A stretch of 64,000 bases of DNA, taken from positions 186,001-250,000 of the forward strand of contig NZ_WIAD01000002.1 in assembly GCF_009618275.1 (NCBI RefSeq), written 5' to 3'. The position numbers and the translations under genes were made by a program. The stretch is from Roseimaritima sediminicola (GTDB lineage: Bacteria; Planctomycetota; Planctomycetia; Pirellulales; Pirellulaceae). The stretch's first letter is position 1, and each line of letters opens with the position of its first letter. Under the pieces are notes generated by a model. That model was not told where the DNA came from. It saw only the letters and a program-made list of their open reading frames with translations, and did not search any database. Shown in pieces: positions 10,001-20,600 of this stretch.

Positions 10001-10160
10001 CCTCAAAGCCGAGATCGACAAAGAAGCCTGGGACAGCCTCAACAGCGATACGAGCCGCCCCTTCCCCCAACCAAAATCCGGCCGCATCGCCGTCAAAGTC
10101 ATCAACCACCTCGGCGACGAAGTGATGAAGGTATTTCGTGTAAAAGGGACCGTTTCGTGA
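7074..10160 (+). CDS. Site-specific DNA methyltransferase, beta class (Mod-like)
   Basis: A 1028-residue adenine-N6 or cytosine-N4 methyltransferase. Catalytic motif IV (IYFDPPYGIKF) lies at about residue 164 and the SAM-binding motif (FDPTCGSGTTAI) at about 458; this order, with the target recognition domain between them, is the beta class used by type III Mod subunits. The N-terminus starts with a Lys-rich stretch (MAKKKKTTKKKT) and the C-terminal half (570-1028) is an unrecognised extension. From about 7620 to 8750 the DNA is clearly poorer in GC than both flanks, a block that covers the recognition domain and runs on past the SAM motif, as if replaced by recombination. The stop overlaps the next gene's GTG start. 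It should protect host DNA from the Res-like protein. Confidence 0.9.
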   Translation: MAKKKKTTKKKTVETLTHADSTRTNIPTAEQQSVMETEDKYSIRVAYERRNRDLDPQLVWRGKDEQDAGPLVANAPPLYIQEKVHPKVLIDDLMRRTDDLKDKGPPEQLDLFGDFNGLPEEARSAEFYQHDANWTNRMILGDSLQVMASLAEREGLRGKVQCIYFDPPYGIKFNSNFQWSTTSNRVTDGKTEHITREPEQVKAFRDTWKDGVHSYLTYLRDRLSATHELLSESGSIFLQIGDENLHRVRSVLDEIFGEKNFCRVITIRKTAGDTTQILTSQADYILWYAKDIRTVKYRPLFLPKEVGVGAGTQYDKKLDKLNRGYHRLSRLEKERPSLVDERFRIYRTADLRRQGRSNTATIDYSFNGRVFHPGANRQWKTPERGLARLNKSDRLELVGNTLEYRRYFDDWQVTDLTNIWLDAGGSGFGDKKTYVVQTISRVIQRCVLMTTDPGDLVFDPTCGSGTTAIVCEEWGRRWITADTSRVALALARSRVIGGRFPFFLLADSREGLIKQAEIERRDIADFGAPAEDIKQGFVYQRVPHVTLRSIANDSEIDVIYEQFQSKLEPVRQKLNSVLGESWEEWEVPREAGQRWDDEAVKLHASLLEHRRRLESTLEVLESVELAEHADSVRTIIQQEAAADLTKLNEATGGDFTLDTLPDEPRDPWPDEAKKLHAEWWKLRIKRQKEIDASIAAKADFEYLYDKPYEDKTKVRVAGPFTVESLSPHRTLSVDEDDELIDPLEQATARDQGDTGQVADFATMVLDNLKKSGVQQAHKEDKIDFTSLAPWPGEYIVAEGRYIKGEEGSEKGETEVRAGIFVGPEFGTISQPDLKAAARECGDAGFDVLIACGFNYEAHATEFNKLGRIQVLKARMNADMHMSADLKNTGKGNLFVIFGEPDITVRESKAKGANLGDIEVQINGVDVFQPSTGEVRSDGADGIACWFIDTDYNEESFFVRQAYFLGANDPYKSLKTTLKAEIDKEAWDSLNSDTSRPFPQPKSGRIAVKVINHLGDEVMKVFRVKGTVS

Positions 10161-12523
10161 CATTTGATGATAAACAGCCTAGTTTGAAATCTCTTGCTTC
10201 GATCTGCGCAGAGCGGACGAACAAAATCCTATTTTTTATTGGTGCCGGCCTAAGCCGTCCGGCTGGTATTCCCCTGTGGTCAGATTTAAAAGAACGATTG
10301 ATTGAGAGACTTGTGTCTCGAGCGGATTCATCGTCCAGACAAGACAAACAAAACCTTCGAGCCATCGTGCAAGTCGTGCGCCTCGAAAAGGACTTTTGGC
10401 TCGCGTTTCAGATACTTAAACGCGAGTTAGGCCCCGCTAGCTACACAGCTACAATTCGCGAAGCGATGGCTGTGTCTGATAGATGTGTTGTCCCTAAAGC
10501 ATATAAACAACTGTGGGCGTTCAATACTGCGGGTATTCTAAACCTCAATCTCGACAGGCTCGCGTCCCGCTCTCACTCATCCGAACGTCCTGGTGCCAAT
10601 GTTGAGCTATTTGATGGGGCGTCTGCCGGACGTTATACTCACCTAATCAACTCATCCAACCCATTCATTGCTAACTTGCACGGGAACTACAATGATGCGG
10701 AGTCTTGGGTTTTTACTAAGGATTCGCTCAGCAGCCTGTTGCGTAGGGATGCATATCAAACATTTATGCGGTCTTGTTTTGCGGCTCACACCGTTGTGTT
10801 CTGTGGAATTAGTGCCGACGACGTTGCGGTTGGCGGTTTCCTGTCACATCTAAAGTCTTCTGGAGTCGATACAGGGCAGCACTTCTGGATCACGAACCGA
10901 AGTGACACGGAAACAATTGAGTGGGCTGAGAGTGCAGGGCTTCAGGTGATTTTGTATCGTGCGGAGAACGGAGATCACACTGGACTAAACAAGATATTGC
11001 AAGTGCTTGGCACAGCTGTGCCAGATGAACCTTCGCCAACACCTGTCATTGCAAGCAAAGACCTCGTGCTAGCTGATGATTCGTTGGCGCTGGAGGGATC
11101 TCCTAGCGAAGTAGAAATGTGGGATCCGGAGAAGCTGAGAGGTTTCCTGAACTTTAAAGCGACAGAACTGCTGAACGCAGACAGTGATGGCTCGTTTCGT
11201 GAATACGGGGAGTTTTGTCGAGCTTACGACGCTGCGATTCATCGTGCGTGGTACGCAAAGCCGGAAACTGAACGTGACACGCTTTTTGGATTTAAGTTGC
11301 TGCGGGAGGTCGGTTTGGGTGGTTTCGGGACAGTGTACGAGGCGATCAGTCCCGATGGTAATCGAGTGGCTGTCAAGTTGCTTCATGAAGCTATCCGGAA
11401 TGACGCAGAGAAATTGCATAGTTTTCGACGAGGTGTCTCTTCCATGAAGATCCTGGATCGTCGCAACGTTAGTGGTGTTGTCACATATCGCATGGCAGCG
11501 GAGATTCCGGCATTTGCAGTGATGGATTTCATTGATGGTGACAATCTTGCAAATGCGGTAATTCAGCGGGGAAGACTTGAGTGGATTGATGTGTTAACCG
11601 TTATGAAAAAAATTGTTTCAATTATTCGAGCGGGGCATCAGCTCCCAGAACGGGTTCTGCATCGTGACATTCGACCGCACAACATTATGATCCCGAATTC
11701 CTGGGAGGATCCAACAGATTGGGATGTGAAAATCTTGGACTTTGATTTGTCGTGGCATCGCGACGCAATTGAGATGTCTGTCCAGGACCCTAATGCTAGC
11801 AACGGTTACCTGCCGCCCGAAATGATCTACAGAAAACAGGGGGTTAGTACGCGGTCAGCGTTAGTCGATTCCTACGGACTTGGTACTACACTCTACTTTC
11901 TTTGTACCAAGGAAGACCCAAAGCCAATGGAGCCGGTTTTAGCTGACTGGGAACAAACTGTCGCGAGGAAAATTGCTGGTCGTACCGCTGGTCGCTGGCA
12001 GTCACTGCCGAGACGATTAGCAAGGCTCGTCAGAAACAGCACTAAGGAAAAACAAGCGGACCGAATTGATGTGGTGCAGTTTGAGTCTGAGTTGACAAGG
12101 ATGCTAGTCGCTGAGGAAACACCAAATAATGTCAGAGACGTCGATTTCTGGGCGGAAGAACTTGCGAAACGGAGTTCCGATTTGCCGTTTACATATGATT
12201 CCAAGTCCGGCGAGTACGTGTTTACCCTTGGTGGACTGGGCGTTCGTCTATCTTGCTCAGCAATAGAGGATGAAATAGACGTTCATCTTGATTGGAAAGC
12301 TCAGGGAGGTGAGCATTACAAAGACGTCCGGAAATGGATTGGCAAGATCGTTGACCAGATTAATGCAGCAATGAAAAGAGGTGGCTGGAGAGGCAAGGTT
12401 GAAGCCTTAGGATATCAGTCCAACGGCAAGTTCTCGATCAATACGGCGAGCCTACGTTCGAATTGTGAAACCTTATCACAATCACTTCGGGAAGCCATTG
12501 AGATTGGGCAGTTTAATGGATGA
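10157..12523 (+). CDS. SIR2-like domain fused to a serine/threonine protein kinase
   Basis: A 788-residue two-domain protein. Residues 20-300 resemble a SIR2 NAD-binding fold: FFIGAGLS (Gly29-Ser33), NLNLD at 129-133 where sirtuins have T(T/Q)N(Y/I)D, and NLHG with the candidate catalytic His175. Residues about 375-650 are a protein kinase: glycine loop GLGGFG (386-391), VAVK Lys407, HRDIRPHN (His502, Asp504, Asn509), then DFD (528-530) in place of DFG and a PPEM activation-segment end. The last 130 residues (DVHLDW, KDVRKWIGKIVDQ) are unrecognised. Start: GTG at 10157, overlapping the methyltransferase stop (GTGA). The gene is AT-richer than most neighbours. By analogy with other defence SIR2 effectors it may deplete NAD when triggered, with the kinase sensing or controlling it; this is inference. 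Confidence 0.82.
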   Translation: MTFDDKQPSLKSLASICAERTNKILFFIGAGLSRPAGIPLWSDLKERLIERLVSRADSSSRQDKQNLRAIVQVVRLEKDFWLAFQILKRELGPASYTATIREAMAVSDRCVVPKAYKQLWAFNTAGILNLNLDRLASRSHSSERPGANVELFDGASAGRYTHLINSSNPFIANLHGNYNDAESWVFTKDSLSSLLRRDAYQTFMRSCFAAHTVVFCGISADDVAVGGFLSHLKSSGVDTGQHFWITNRSDTETIEWAESAGLQVILYRAENGDHTGLNKILQVLGTAVPDEPSPTPVIASKDLVLADDSLALEGSPSEVEMWDPEKLRGFLNFKATELLNADSDGSFREYGEFCRAYDAAIHRAWYAKPETERDTLFGFKLLREVGLGGFGTVYEAISPDGNRVAVKLLHEAIRNDAEKLHSFRRGVSSMKILDRRNVSGVVTYRMAAEIPAFAVMDFIDGDNLANAVIQRGRLEWIDVLTVMKKIVSIIRAGHQLPERVLHRDIRPHNIMIPNSWEDPTDWDVKILDFDLSWHRDAIEMSVQDPNASNGYLPPEMIYRKQGVSTRSALVDSYGLGTTLYFLCTKEDPKPMEPVLADWEQTVARKIAGRTAGRWQSLPRRLARLVRNSTKEKQADRIDVVQFESELTRMLVAEETPNNVRDVDFWAEELAKRSSDLPFTYDSKSGEYVFTLGGLGVRLSCSAIEDEIDVHLDWKAQGGEHYKDVRKWIGKIVDQINAAMKRGGWRGKVEALGYQSNGKFSINTASLRSNCETLSQSLREAIEIGQFNG

Positions 12524-14576
12524 TGTGCAGTTCCGCATCTCCGACACTTTTACCGACAGCCTGACTCGGCTTGCAGCCGACGAGCAGAAATCTGTCAAGA
12601 CGACCGCTTTTGATTTGCAGGTCAATCCAGCAAACCCTGGGCTGCAGTTCCATCGCATTGAGCGCTGCAAGGATAAAAACTTCTGGTCCATTCGGGCGGG
12701 ACGTGATATCCGCGTGATCGTTCACAAGACGGATGCGAGCCTGCTGCTTTGCTACGTTGACCATCACGACAAGGCGTATCGGTGGGCCGAGAAACGGAAG
12801 CTGGAAAGACACCCGAAAACGGGTGCCGCACAACTGGTGGAGATCCGTGAAACCGTTCGCGAGATCGAAGTGCCGACGTACGTAGAGGCTCCTCAACAAC
12901 CTTCGCCTCCTTGTTTGAGTGGCGTCGTTCGAGAGGACTTACTGACGTACGGGGTGCCCGACCAGTGGGTCGACGATTGCTTGGCCGCCGACGAAGATTC
13001 GCTGCTGACCATCGCGGATCGATTGCCGGGCGAAGCCGCCGAAGCCCTGCTGGTGCTGGCAACCGGCGGCCGACCGGAACCTCGGAGCATCGCTGCCGAT
13101 GATGCCGATCCCTTCAGCCATCCGGATGCTCAGCGACGATTCCGCGTTCTCGATAACGCCGACGAGCTCGCGGCGGCCCTGGACGCCCCTTGGGAAAAAT
13201 GGATCGTCTTCCTGCATCCCTCGCAGCGGGGCTTCGTGGACCGTCGCTTCAGTGGCCCGGCCCGCGTCTCCGGAAGTGCAGGAACCGGTAAGACGATTGT
13301 TTCCATTCACCGAGCCGCTGCGGCATTGAAGGCGAACAAAGGCCACGTGTTGCTGACTACTTTTTCGGAGGACTTGGCAAGATCGCTCCGACACAAGGTC
13401 AAGCGACTCGTGCCAGCCGAGCGACTGTCGAGCGATTTGCCCGAATTGGAAACTCCCCCCATGCTTGTCGTCGCGTCGATGGACGAGATCGCGAAGCAAC
13501 TCATTCGCTCTCAGACAACAGCACCGGAAACCGTTGAAGATGGCGAGGTCTTGGAACTGATTGAGTTGATAGCAAACGACAACGAGAAGGTCTCGCTATC
13601 TCCGCAGTTCTTACTCGACGAATGGAACGATGTTGTTGACGGCTGGAACCTCAACGATTGGCCTGAATATCGAGACTTCAAACGTCTCGGTCGCAAGACG
13701 CGTCTCGGTGAAGCCGGGCGCAGGCAAGCATGGGAAGTGTTTCAGAGACTTCGCGAAAAACTGTCCCAACAGGGCAAGAAAACCATGCCCATGGTTTATG
13801 CCCAGTTGGCAGCATCGACCACCAATCCGTTTCACGCTGTCATCGTCGACGAGTGCCAGGACGTCAGTCCCGCTCAGCTTCGGTTTTTGAGCCGTTTAGC
13901 GAACCGGAATGCCGGTGAACTATTCTTCGCGGGCGACCTGGGCCAACGCATATTCCAAACTCCGTTTTCGTGGTCATCGCTGGGAGTCGATATCCGCGGA
14001 CGCAGCCGGACGTTGAAGATCAATTACCGCACGTCTCATCAAATCCGCCGAAGTGCCGATCGGCTTTTGGACCGAACCTTGTCGGATGTCGACGGCAACG
14101 AGGAAAGTCGCGACGGAACGGTCAGCGTCTTCAACGGCCCGCCTCCAACCATCCATGTTGCGGATGATGAAGATGCCGAAACGGATCACATCGCCGATTG
14201 GTTGCTTACCCGAGTCAACGAAAGCATTGCCCCCTCCGAAATTGCCATTTTTGGCCGCACCGCTGCGCAATTGGCCCGCGCACGCGACGCTATTCGGAAG
14301 GCATCCGACCTCTCCGGTCGCGGTCTCGGTGGCATCCGCTTGGCAACGATGCACGGAGCGAAGGGACTCGAGTTTCGCTGCGTCTGCGTCATCGCCTGCG
14401 ACGACGACATCATTCCTCTGGAAGAGCGGATCCGAGCCATCGGCGACCATGCTGATCTCGAAGACCTCTACAACACAGAACGTCATCTCCTGTACGTCGC
14501 CAGCACCCGCGCCCGCGACCATCTTCTGATTACCGGCGTCGATCCGGTTTCCGAATTCCTCGAAGACATTAGGTAA
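12516..14576 (+). CDS. UvrD-like SF1 helicase with RelE-like N-terminal domain
   Basis: A 686-residue protein. Residues 1-95 (VQFRISDTFTDSLTRL, FWSIRAGRDIRVIVHK, LLCYVDHHDKAYRWAEKR) look like a RelE/ParE-type toxin fold. The rest is a UvrD/Rep-type helicase: Walker A GSAGTGKT at 253-260, motif II VDECQD with Asp445, RIFQTPFSW and LKINYRTSHQIRRSA, LATMHGAKGLEFRC, and a final LYVASTRARDHLL. Start: ATG at 12516, overlapping the upstream stop by 8 nt, which implies coupled translation. This domain pair is known as a gene type in bacterial genomes, but I know no defined function. Here it may process DNA ends, with the RelE-like part acting as an RNase or only as a structural module. Confidence 0.82.
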   Translation: MDDVQFRISDTFTDSLTRLAADEQKSVKTTAFDLQVNPANPGLQFHRIERCKDKNFWSIRAGRDIRVIVHKTDASLLLCYVDHHDKAYRWAEKRKLERHPKTGAAQLVEIRETVREIEVPTYVEAPQQPSPPCLSGVVREDLLTYGVPDQWVDDCLAADEDSLLTIADRLPGEAAEALLVLATGGRPEPRSIAADDADPFSHPDAQRRFRVLDNADELAAALDAPWEKWIVFLHPSQRGFVDRRFSGPARVSGSAGTGKTIVSIHRAAAALKANKGHVLLTTFSEDLARSLRHKVKRLVPAERLSSDLPELETPPMLVVASMDEIAKQLIRSQTTAPETVEDGEVLELIELIANDNEKVSLSPQFLLDEWNDVVDGWNLNDWPEYRDFKRLGRKTRLGEAGRRQAWEVFQRLREKLSQQGKKTMPMVYAQLAASTTNPFHAVIVDECQDVSPAQLRFLSRLANRNAGELFFAGDLGQRIFQTPFSWSSLGVDIRGRSRTLKINYRTSHQIRRSADRLLDRTLSDVDGNEESRDGTVSVFNGPPPTIHVADDEDAETDHIADWLLTRVNESIAPSEIAIFGRTAAQLARARDAIRKASDLSGRGLGGIRLATMHGAKGLEFRCVCVIACDDDIIPLEERIRAIGDHADLEDLYNTERHLLYVASTRARDHLLITGVDPVSEFLEDIR

Positions 14577-14681
14577 AGCTCGGTAGTTCGATGATCTCCT
14601 TTCAGCAAATCGATTCGCAAGACTTCAGAGAAGGCGTTGCTGGTGGAAAGCTAGGCAATACGAGCGGCGGGAGGATCCGTC

Positions 14682-17600
14682 GTGGCTGATACAGCGTCTA
14701 ATCCTGGCATCGATCTGGAAACCAAGTTGGAAAGCTGGCGGGAACGCTTGTTGGATCTTGGAAACCGTAATCCGTTGATCAATTGCCGCTTTACCGAGCG
14801 GAGCAGTCTGATCGAATTTGATACGCCTTCTACAGAAGTGATCTGGCGTACCCTGGCAGCGGATTCCGAAGCGGGCGCTTCCTCAATGCGTTTCCCCTGG
14901 CGGCGCGATCTCATTCCGCCGCCAGCGGACTGGCAAGAGTTCGAGGATGACACGCCCACTGAATCCAAGCCCGACGACGCGCAAGAAAGTGCAACGACCA
15001 ATGCTTCGGGTTTCAAGCGTCCCAAACGGCGAGAGTGGAATCCACCACTATCGCAATGCCGTGAATCACCGCTGTTAAAGCCGACTGATCTGCTGGTCGA
15101 TCGCACTGACACCGCGCTGGATCGGAAACTGCGAAAACTGGCTGGCGATGCGCAGTTATCAATGTCGGAGCAAGGCGTCCATTCGCTTTATGCCGCGTTT
15201 GGTTTTCTGAAGTGGTATGAGTCCGTCGATTCAGGCGAGCAACGCATCAGCCCGCTTGTATTGGTCCCGGTATCACTATCACGCGAGACAACAAGTGCTC
15301 CCTGGGAATTGACCGAGGCCGAGGACGATGCCTTAGACAACCTGTGTTTGCGTCAGAGACTCCACCAGGACTTCAAATTGGATCTGCCTCCGCTACCGGA
15401 GATCAGCGAGCTAGAAGAACCGGACGCTCGGTTAGCCTATTTGCAGGCCGTTCGGGAAGCGGTTTCGAACAACGATCGTTGGGAGGTCGAAGATCGCTGC
15501 GCGATTGGTCGGTTTGCGTTCCCAAAAATCGCGATGTGGCAAGATCTGGGCGAGCATCGTACCGCAGTTACCGGCAACTCGACCTGTCGCATCCTCGGAG
15601 GCGACCATGCGGCCCTGGGCCCGGATTCGTTTGGCCCGATAGATGACGTTCCAGCATCCAATGAGCTCGATGACGCCTTGGATCCTGGCGAAGTCAAAAC
15701 CATCTTGGACTGTGACTCCAGTCAGCTTGAGGCAATTGCAGCAGCTCGCAGTGGTGTCAGTTTCGTACTTGATGGGCCTCCGGGCACGGGCAAGAGCCAA
15801 ACGATTGCGAACATCATCGCTGATGCATTGTCAGTGGGTCGTAGGGTTTTGTTTGTAAGCGAGAAGATCGCGGCGTTAGAAGTCGTTAAAAACCGGTTGG
15901 AGCAGCGAGGCTTGGGCGATTTCTGCTTGGAATGTCACTCCAGCAAGGCAAACCGGCGAGCCGTCCTCTTTGAACTGGAACGATGCCTCGACCTGCCTGC
16001 CGAAGTCTATAAGGACCCTAGTCCGAAACTGGAAGAACTTGCCTCCCAGCGAGAGAACCTGAATCGCTACGCCCGAAACCTGCACCGGCCCCGCGAGCCA
16101 CTTGGCTTTTCTCCGTTTGAGTTGTTCGGTCGCATCAGTCGCTTGAAGGCGGCTGGAGCCGGATCGAAAACACGGTGTACCATTCCCCCCAAGGTGAAAG
16201 CCAATCGGTCGGCTTTCGATAGTCTGCTGCGTCTACTCGATCGTGCAGCCGATTTTGCCGATCTGATTCGCGACTATGAGAATCATCCCTGGCGAGGTTG
16301 TCACCGGACAACCCGTTCGCTTTCCCTACACGACGACTTGAAGCATCACCTGGAGATATTGGCGGATCGAAGTCTTCAGTTGGCGGAAGTTTTCAATCCG
16401 TTGACCGATGCCAATCTACTGGACCCGGTAACGATTCAGAATTTGAGAACCAAGCTTCAAGTGTGCTCCTCGGCTCTGACTACGCCGGAGATACCGGAAA
16501 CTTGGCTACGCAATCCCGCAAAGACATCAGCATCAATCATCGAGCTTATCCGTTCGCGTGCTGCCATTGAGGAAATGGGACCATCGCTTGAGTCGCTGGC
16601 AACACCCTCCGACCTCTCCCTGACCGTCGACTCGGTGCAAGAACTGAGCGAAGGCTTCCAAGCGTTGCGTCCCGACCCAAATCTAAATGGCCTCTCTGTC
16701 AATTTATCGCCAAGACTGTCCGAACAACGCAGTCAGATCGAAGCACAACTGACGCGGATTAAACCGATCCACGACTCCGCCCAACGCCTTCAGGAAACTC
16801 TGAATGCATGGCAAACAAAAACGGAGTTGAAACTGCCTAGCGAATTGAAGCTAGCGGACATTCAAAAGCTCTGCGAAGCTGCTGCGATGGCGGTAAGAAT
16901 CGGCCCGGGACGGACCTCGTGGCTCGAGCCTGAATCGCAACCGTCGATCCAAGCCTTAGCTCAAAAGGCGGTCTCGATTGCCTCCAAGAACGAAACCTTG
17001 GCGAAGCATCTCTCCCCGTTCTTGCCAGCCGATCAAATCCTCCCGCTCGCCCAACGCGTTAAGGACGACGATCAGACAGACGACGTGATCGAACAAGTCA
17101 TCGCATCAGGCATCAAAACGCTGGAGGAAATGGATTCCGCCGTCTCAACGCTGACTCAGATGCTTGAGTCAATGACGTCGTTGGAGGCATCACAGCAAAA
17201 ACTGATTTCTGGATTAGCTTTGACAGAGTCGGACTGGCCAGAGAAAATACATCCGACGGGCCTTCTATCCGACGCCGTGAAGCAGCTACAGACGACTGGC
17301 TGGCTTCTTGGCGGATTCAAGGATCACGAGGACCGCAGTGTCCTTGGCAAGCTGTGCGAAGAGGCAATCAGTGACCTTGAGGATGCGAAATCGATCAAGC
17401 TGGGGCTTCAAGATCGCATGTCTCATCGAGCTTTTCGCCAGTCCAGTGAGCCGGTGGTTGCCAAAGGAGCCGCATTCAATTCCCTGTGGAAGCGGTGGTT
17501 TGGTGGGTTCGGAAAGTACAGGCTCGAACTAGCGGATTTGTACAACGACAACGTCCCTCAGGGCAGCGATCTTCTCGATGATATTGTGCTGCTACAGCGA

Positions 17601-20600
17601 TATCATCGACGGCAAACGGATGTGCAGTCATCCGCTGCGTACTGGTCTGACCGATTACCAGATGGGTTCGATGCTTTAGAAGTTTCGCATTGGAATCGCC
17701 TCTCCGCAGCGTTAGATGGTCTGGATCAATTACAGAAAGCATGGCCGCAACTTGTTGATGGTTTGCCAAACGGTCCCATTCTCATCGAAGACTCGGCGCT
17801 CGCCGAGAGCGCCAGTGCCTATGTTCAGTCTTCGCAAGCTTTTCGTTCCGCCCATGCAGAGCTCAGTAAACATGCGCCAGGATTACTCAATCTATCAGAC
17901 GGCAACTCCGCGAAGTACGACCGGCTTGCCAATTACAAGGAGAGCATCGAGCGTGCCGCCAAGATATGGCGTAGTTGTGAGCAAGTCGCGAACCGTTCGC
18001 TTCGTTCTATCGAAGAACTGTCTAAGCTGTGCAAGGCTTTGAAGCTCTACGGGGATCGCAACGAAAACCTGATCGCTGGATCGCAAAGGTACTCGGATTG
18101 GTTCCCAGAGAACCTGCAACCCACGGACAGAGAATCTTGGGAAGCGATGAACGACGGCGTCCAAGCAGCCCAGCTGTTCCTGTCGATTGGATTGAGTTCT
18201 GGTGATCTGTTGTCAACATGGTGCGACACGCGGTTTCGATCAAGAAACACAGCATGGAAAGAGCTGACGTCCGACCTACAGTCAGCGTTCGCCGCATTTC
18301 ACGAAGCCATCCAGGCTGATCGCATTACGATAAATGAATTCACCTTTCAGGACTTCATGAAACATGTTCGCGATCAACATCGCAAACTGAGTGACCAGTT
18401 GCGGCGCATCAAAGCTGTTGTCGAATTGCTAGATCCTGCATACGACCCGACACTGGAACAACTCGCAAATCTCGCCCAGCAAGCGTGTCAATGCAAAAAG
18501 CTCAAGCAGCGTGTCACTGCCGCTGAGTCGCTGCTGAAGACCCAGCAGATCGATGCTATTGACTCAAGCGATTTAGAGCCGGCCGAATGGCTCGAATCCA
18601 CCACAGCGGCAAACCGGTTAACACCACTCCTAAAGGCTGTCGCCGGAGTGAGGCAGATTCGATCCCAGGTGCAGCAGATTACCGAAGTCGCTGAGTGGTT
18701 GGTCGATCAAGATTTTTGGCGGGCCGTGGAATTCTTGGAAACGTTATTCGATTTCGATGAAAGCCTCGTGGGAGAGACATCAATTTCCAAACTCTCCCTG
18801 GATCAGCTCGCGCAATGCTGTAACCGGTGGATCGACCAAACGGAATCGCTGGACAGGTGGATCGCGTTTGCGGCTTGGCGTAAGGATGTCGATGCGGCCG
18901 GCATGGCGACCCTCATTAAAGAACTCACCGAACGTCGGTTCGAACCCGATCAGGCATCAGATGTCGTTGCCATGCAAGTCTATCGAGAGTTGTTCGATGA
19001 ACTTGCAGAGACGGATCGAGAATTCGGTGAATTCGACATCGACCAGCACGATCGAGTTAGAGACCGATTTCAGCAACTTGACCAATGGGAAGTTCAAGCC
19101 GCCGCAACACAGATACGTCAGTATCAACTTGGTCGATCGGACCGGCCTTCAAACAGCTTTGTCGGTGCTGACTCCAGCGAGCTAGGAATCCTGCAAAAAG
19201 AGATCGCGAAGAAGCGGAAGCACAAGCCGTTGCGGCGACTCTTCTCAGAAATTCCAAGTGTGCTGCAACGCCTCAAACCGTGTGTGATGATGAGTCCTTT
19301 ATCGGTCAGCACTTTCCTGGATTGTGATGAGTTGCGTTTTGATCTAGTCATTTTTGACGAAGCATCTCAGGTGTTTCCGTGGGATGCTTTGGGAGCGATT
19401 TACCGTGGCACACAGTTGATCGTCGCGGGTGATGACAAGCAACTTCCTCCGACGAACTTCTTCAGTCGCCAAGATGCTGAATCCGACGATGACGAGGAAG
19501 ATGACATCGGTGATTACGAAAGCATCCTTTCTCTGTGTAAGTCGGTCGGAATGCCGAACAAGCGACTGAAATGGCACTACCGATCGAAACGGGAGCCGTT
19601 GATCGCGTTCTCCAACCGTCATTTCTACGATGGGGAATTGGTAACCTTCCCAAGTGTCGATGACGACGATGGCGTCAGCTTCGAGCACGTCCCGAACGGG
19701 CGTTGGGTCGATCGAAAAAATCTGCCCGAAGCGGAACGCGTGGTTGAGATGATCATCGAGCACGTTCGCACGCGACCGGATAAGTCGCTTGGCGTCATCG
19801 CGCTCAATTCGACTCAACAGAGGGCGATTGAAGATGCCCTATACGACCTTCGACGAGAACGCCGTGACATCGATGCCTTGTTTCATGGTGCTAGTCAGTT
19901 TGGCACCACGGACGAACCCCTGTTCATCAAAAACCTCGAGAACGTTCAAGGAGATGAACGAGATTTCATTTTCCTGTCACTGGGCTATGGCTTCAACAAT
20001 GCGGGAAAATTCAACAAGAATTTTGGCCCGATTAATAAACAGCACGGAGAACGTCGTCTCAATGTCGCTGTGACTCGGGCTCGCGAGTCGCTGACGTTCG
20101 TCGCCTCCGTACGGTCCGCAGACATGGATTTGTCCGGCAGTAAAAGCGAGGGCGCCCACTTGCTGAAGAGCTACCTTAGTTACGCTGAACGAGGCGTTGA
20201 CACCCTTGATTTGGCGATGCAAGAGATTGCCGGTGGAACAGACAGTCCTTTTGAGGAAGAAGTTGCCAACGCATTGATCCGCCTGGGGCTCGAACCTGTC
20301 TCTCAGGTGGGATGTGGAGGTTTCCGGATCGATTTGGCGCTGAAGCACCCGGAACGTCCTGGGCATTTTTGCTTGGCTGTTGAGTGCGATGGTGCGACAT
20401 ACCATTCATCTCATACTGCCCGCGATCGAGACCGCATTCGTCAATCGATTCTGGAGAGCTTGGGCTGGACGATCGTTCGTGTTTGGTCAACCGATTGGGT
20501 TCGAAGTCCAGAACGACAGGTAGAGCGCATCTTGCAAGCCTACGAGCAAGCGATTGCTACCCCCACACGAACATCGAATAACGGCCAGGGTGCAACCGAA

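Noticed and set aside
9905-10156. Upstream in-frame extension of the SIR2-kinase gene
   Set aside because: It overlaps the 3' end of the methyltransferase in another frame with an Arg/Pro-rich translation; the GTG at 10157 fits the operon.
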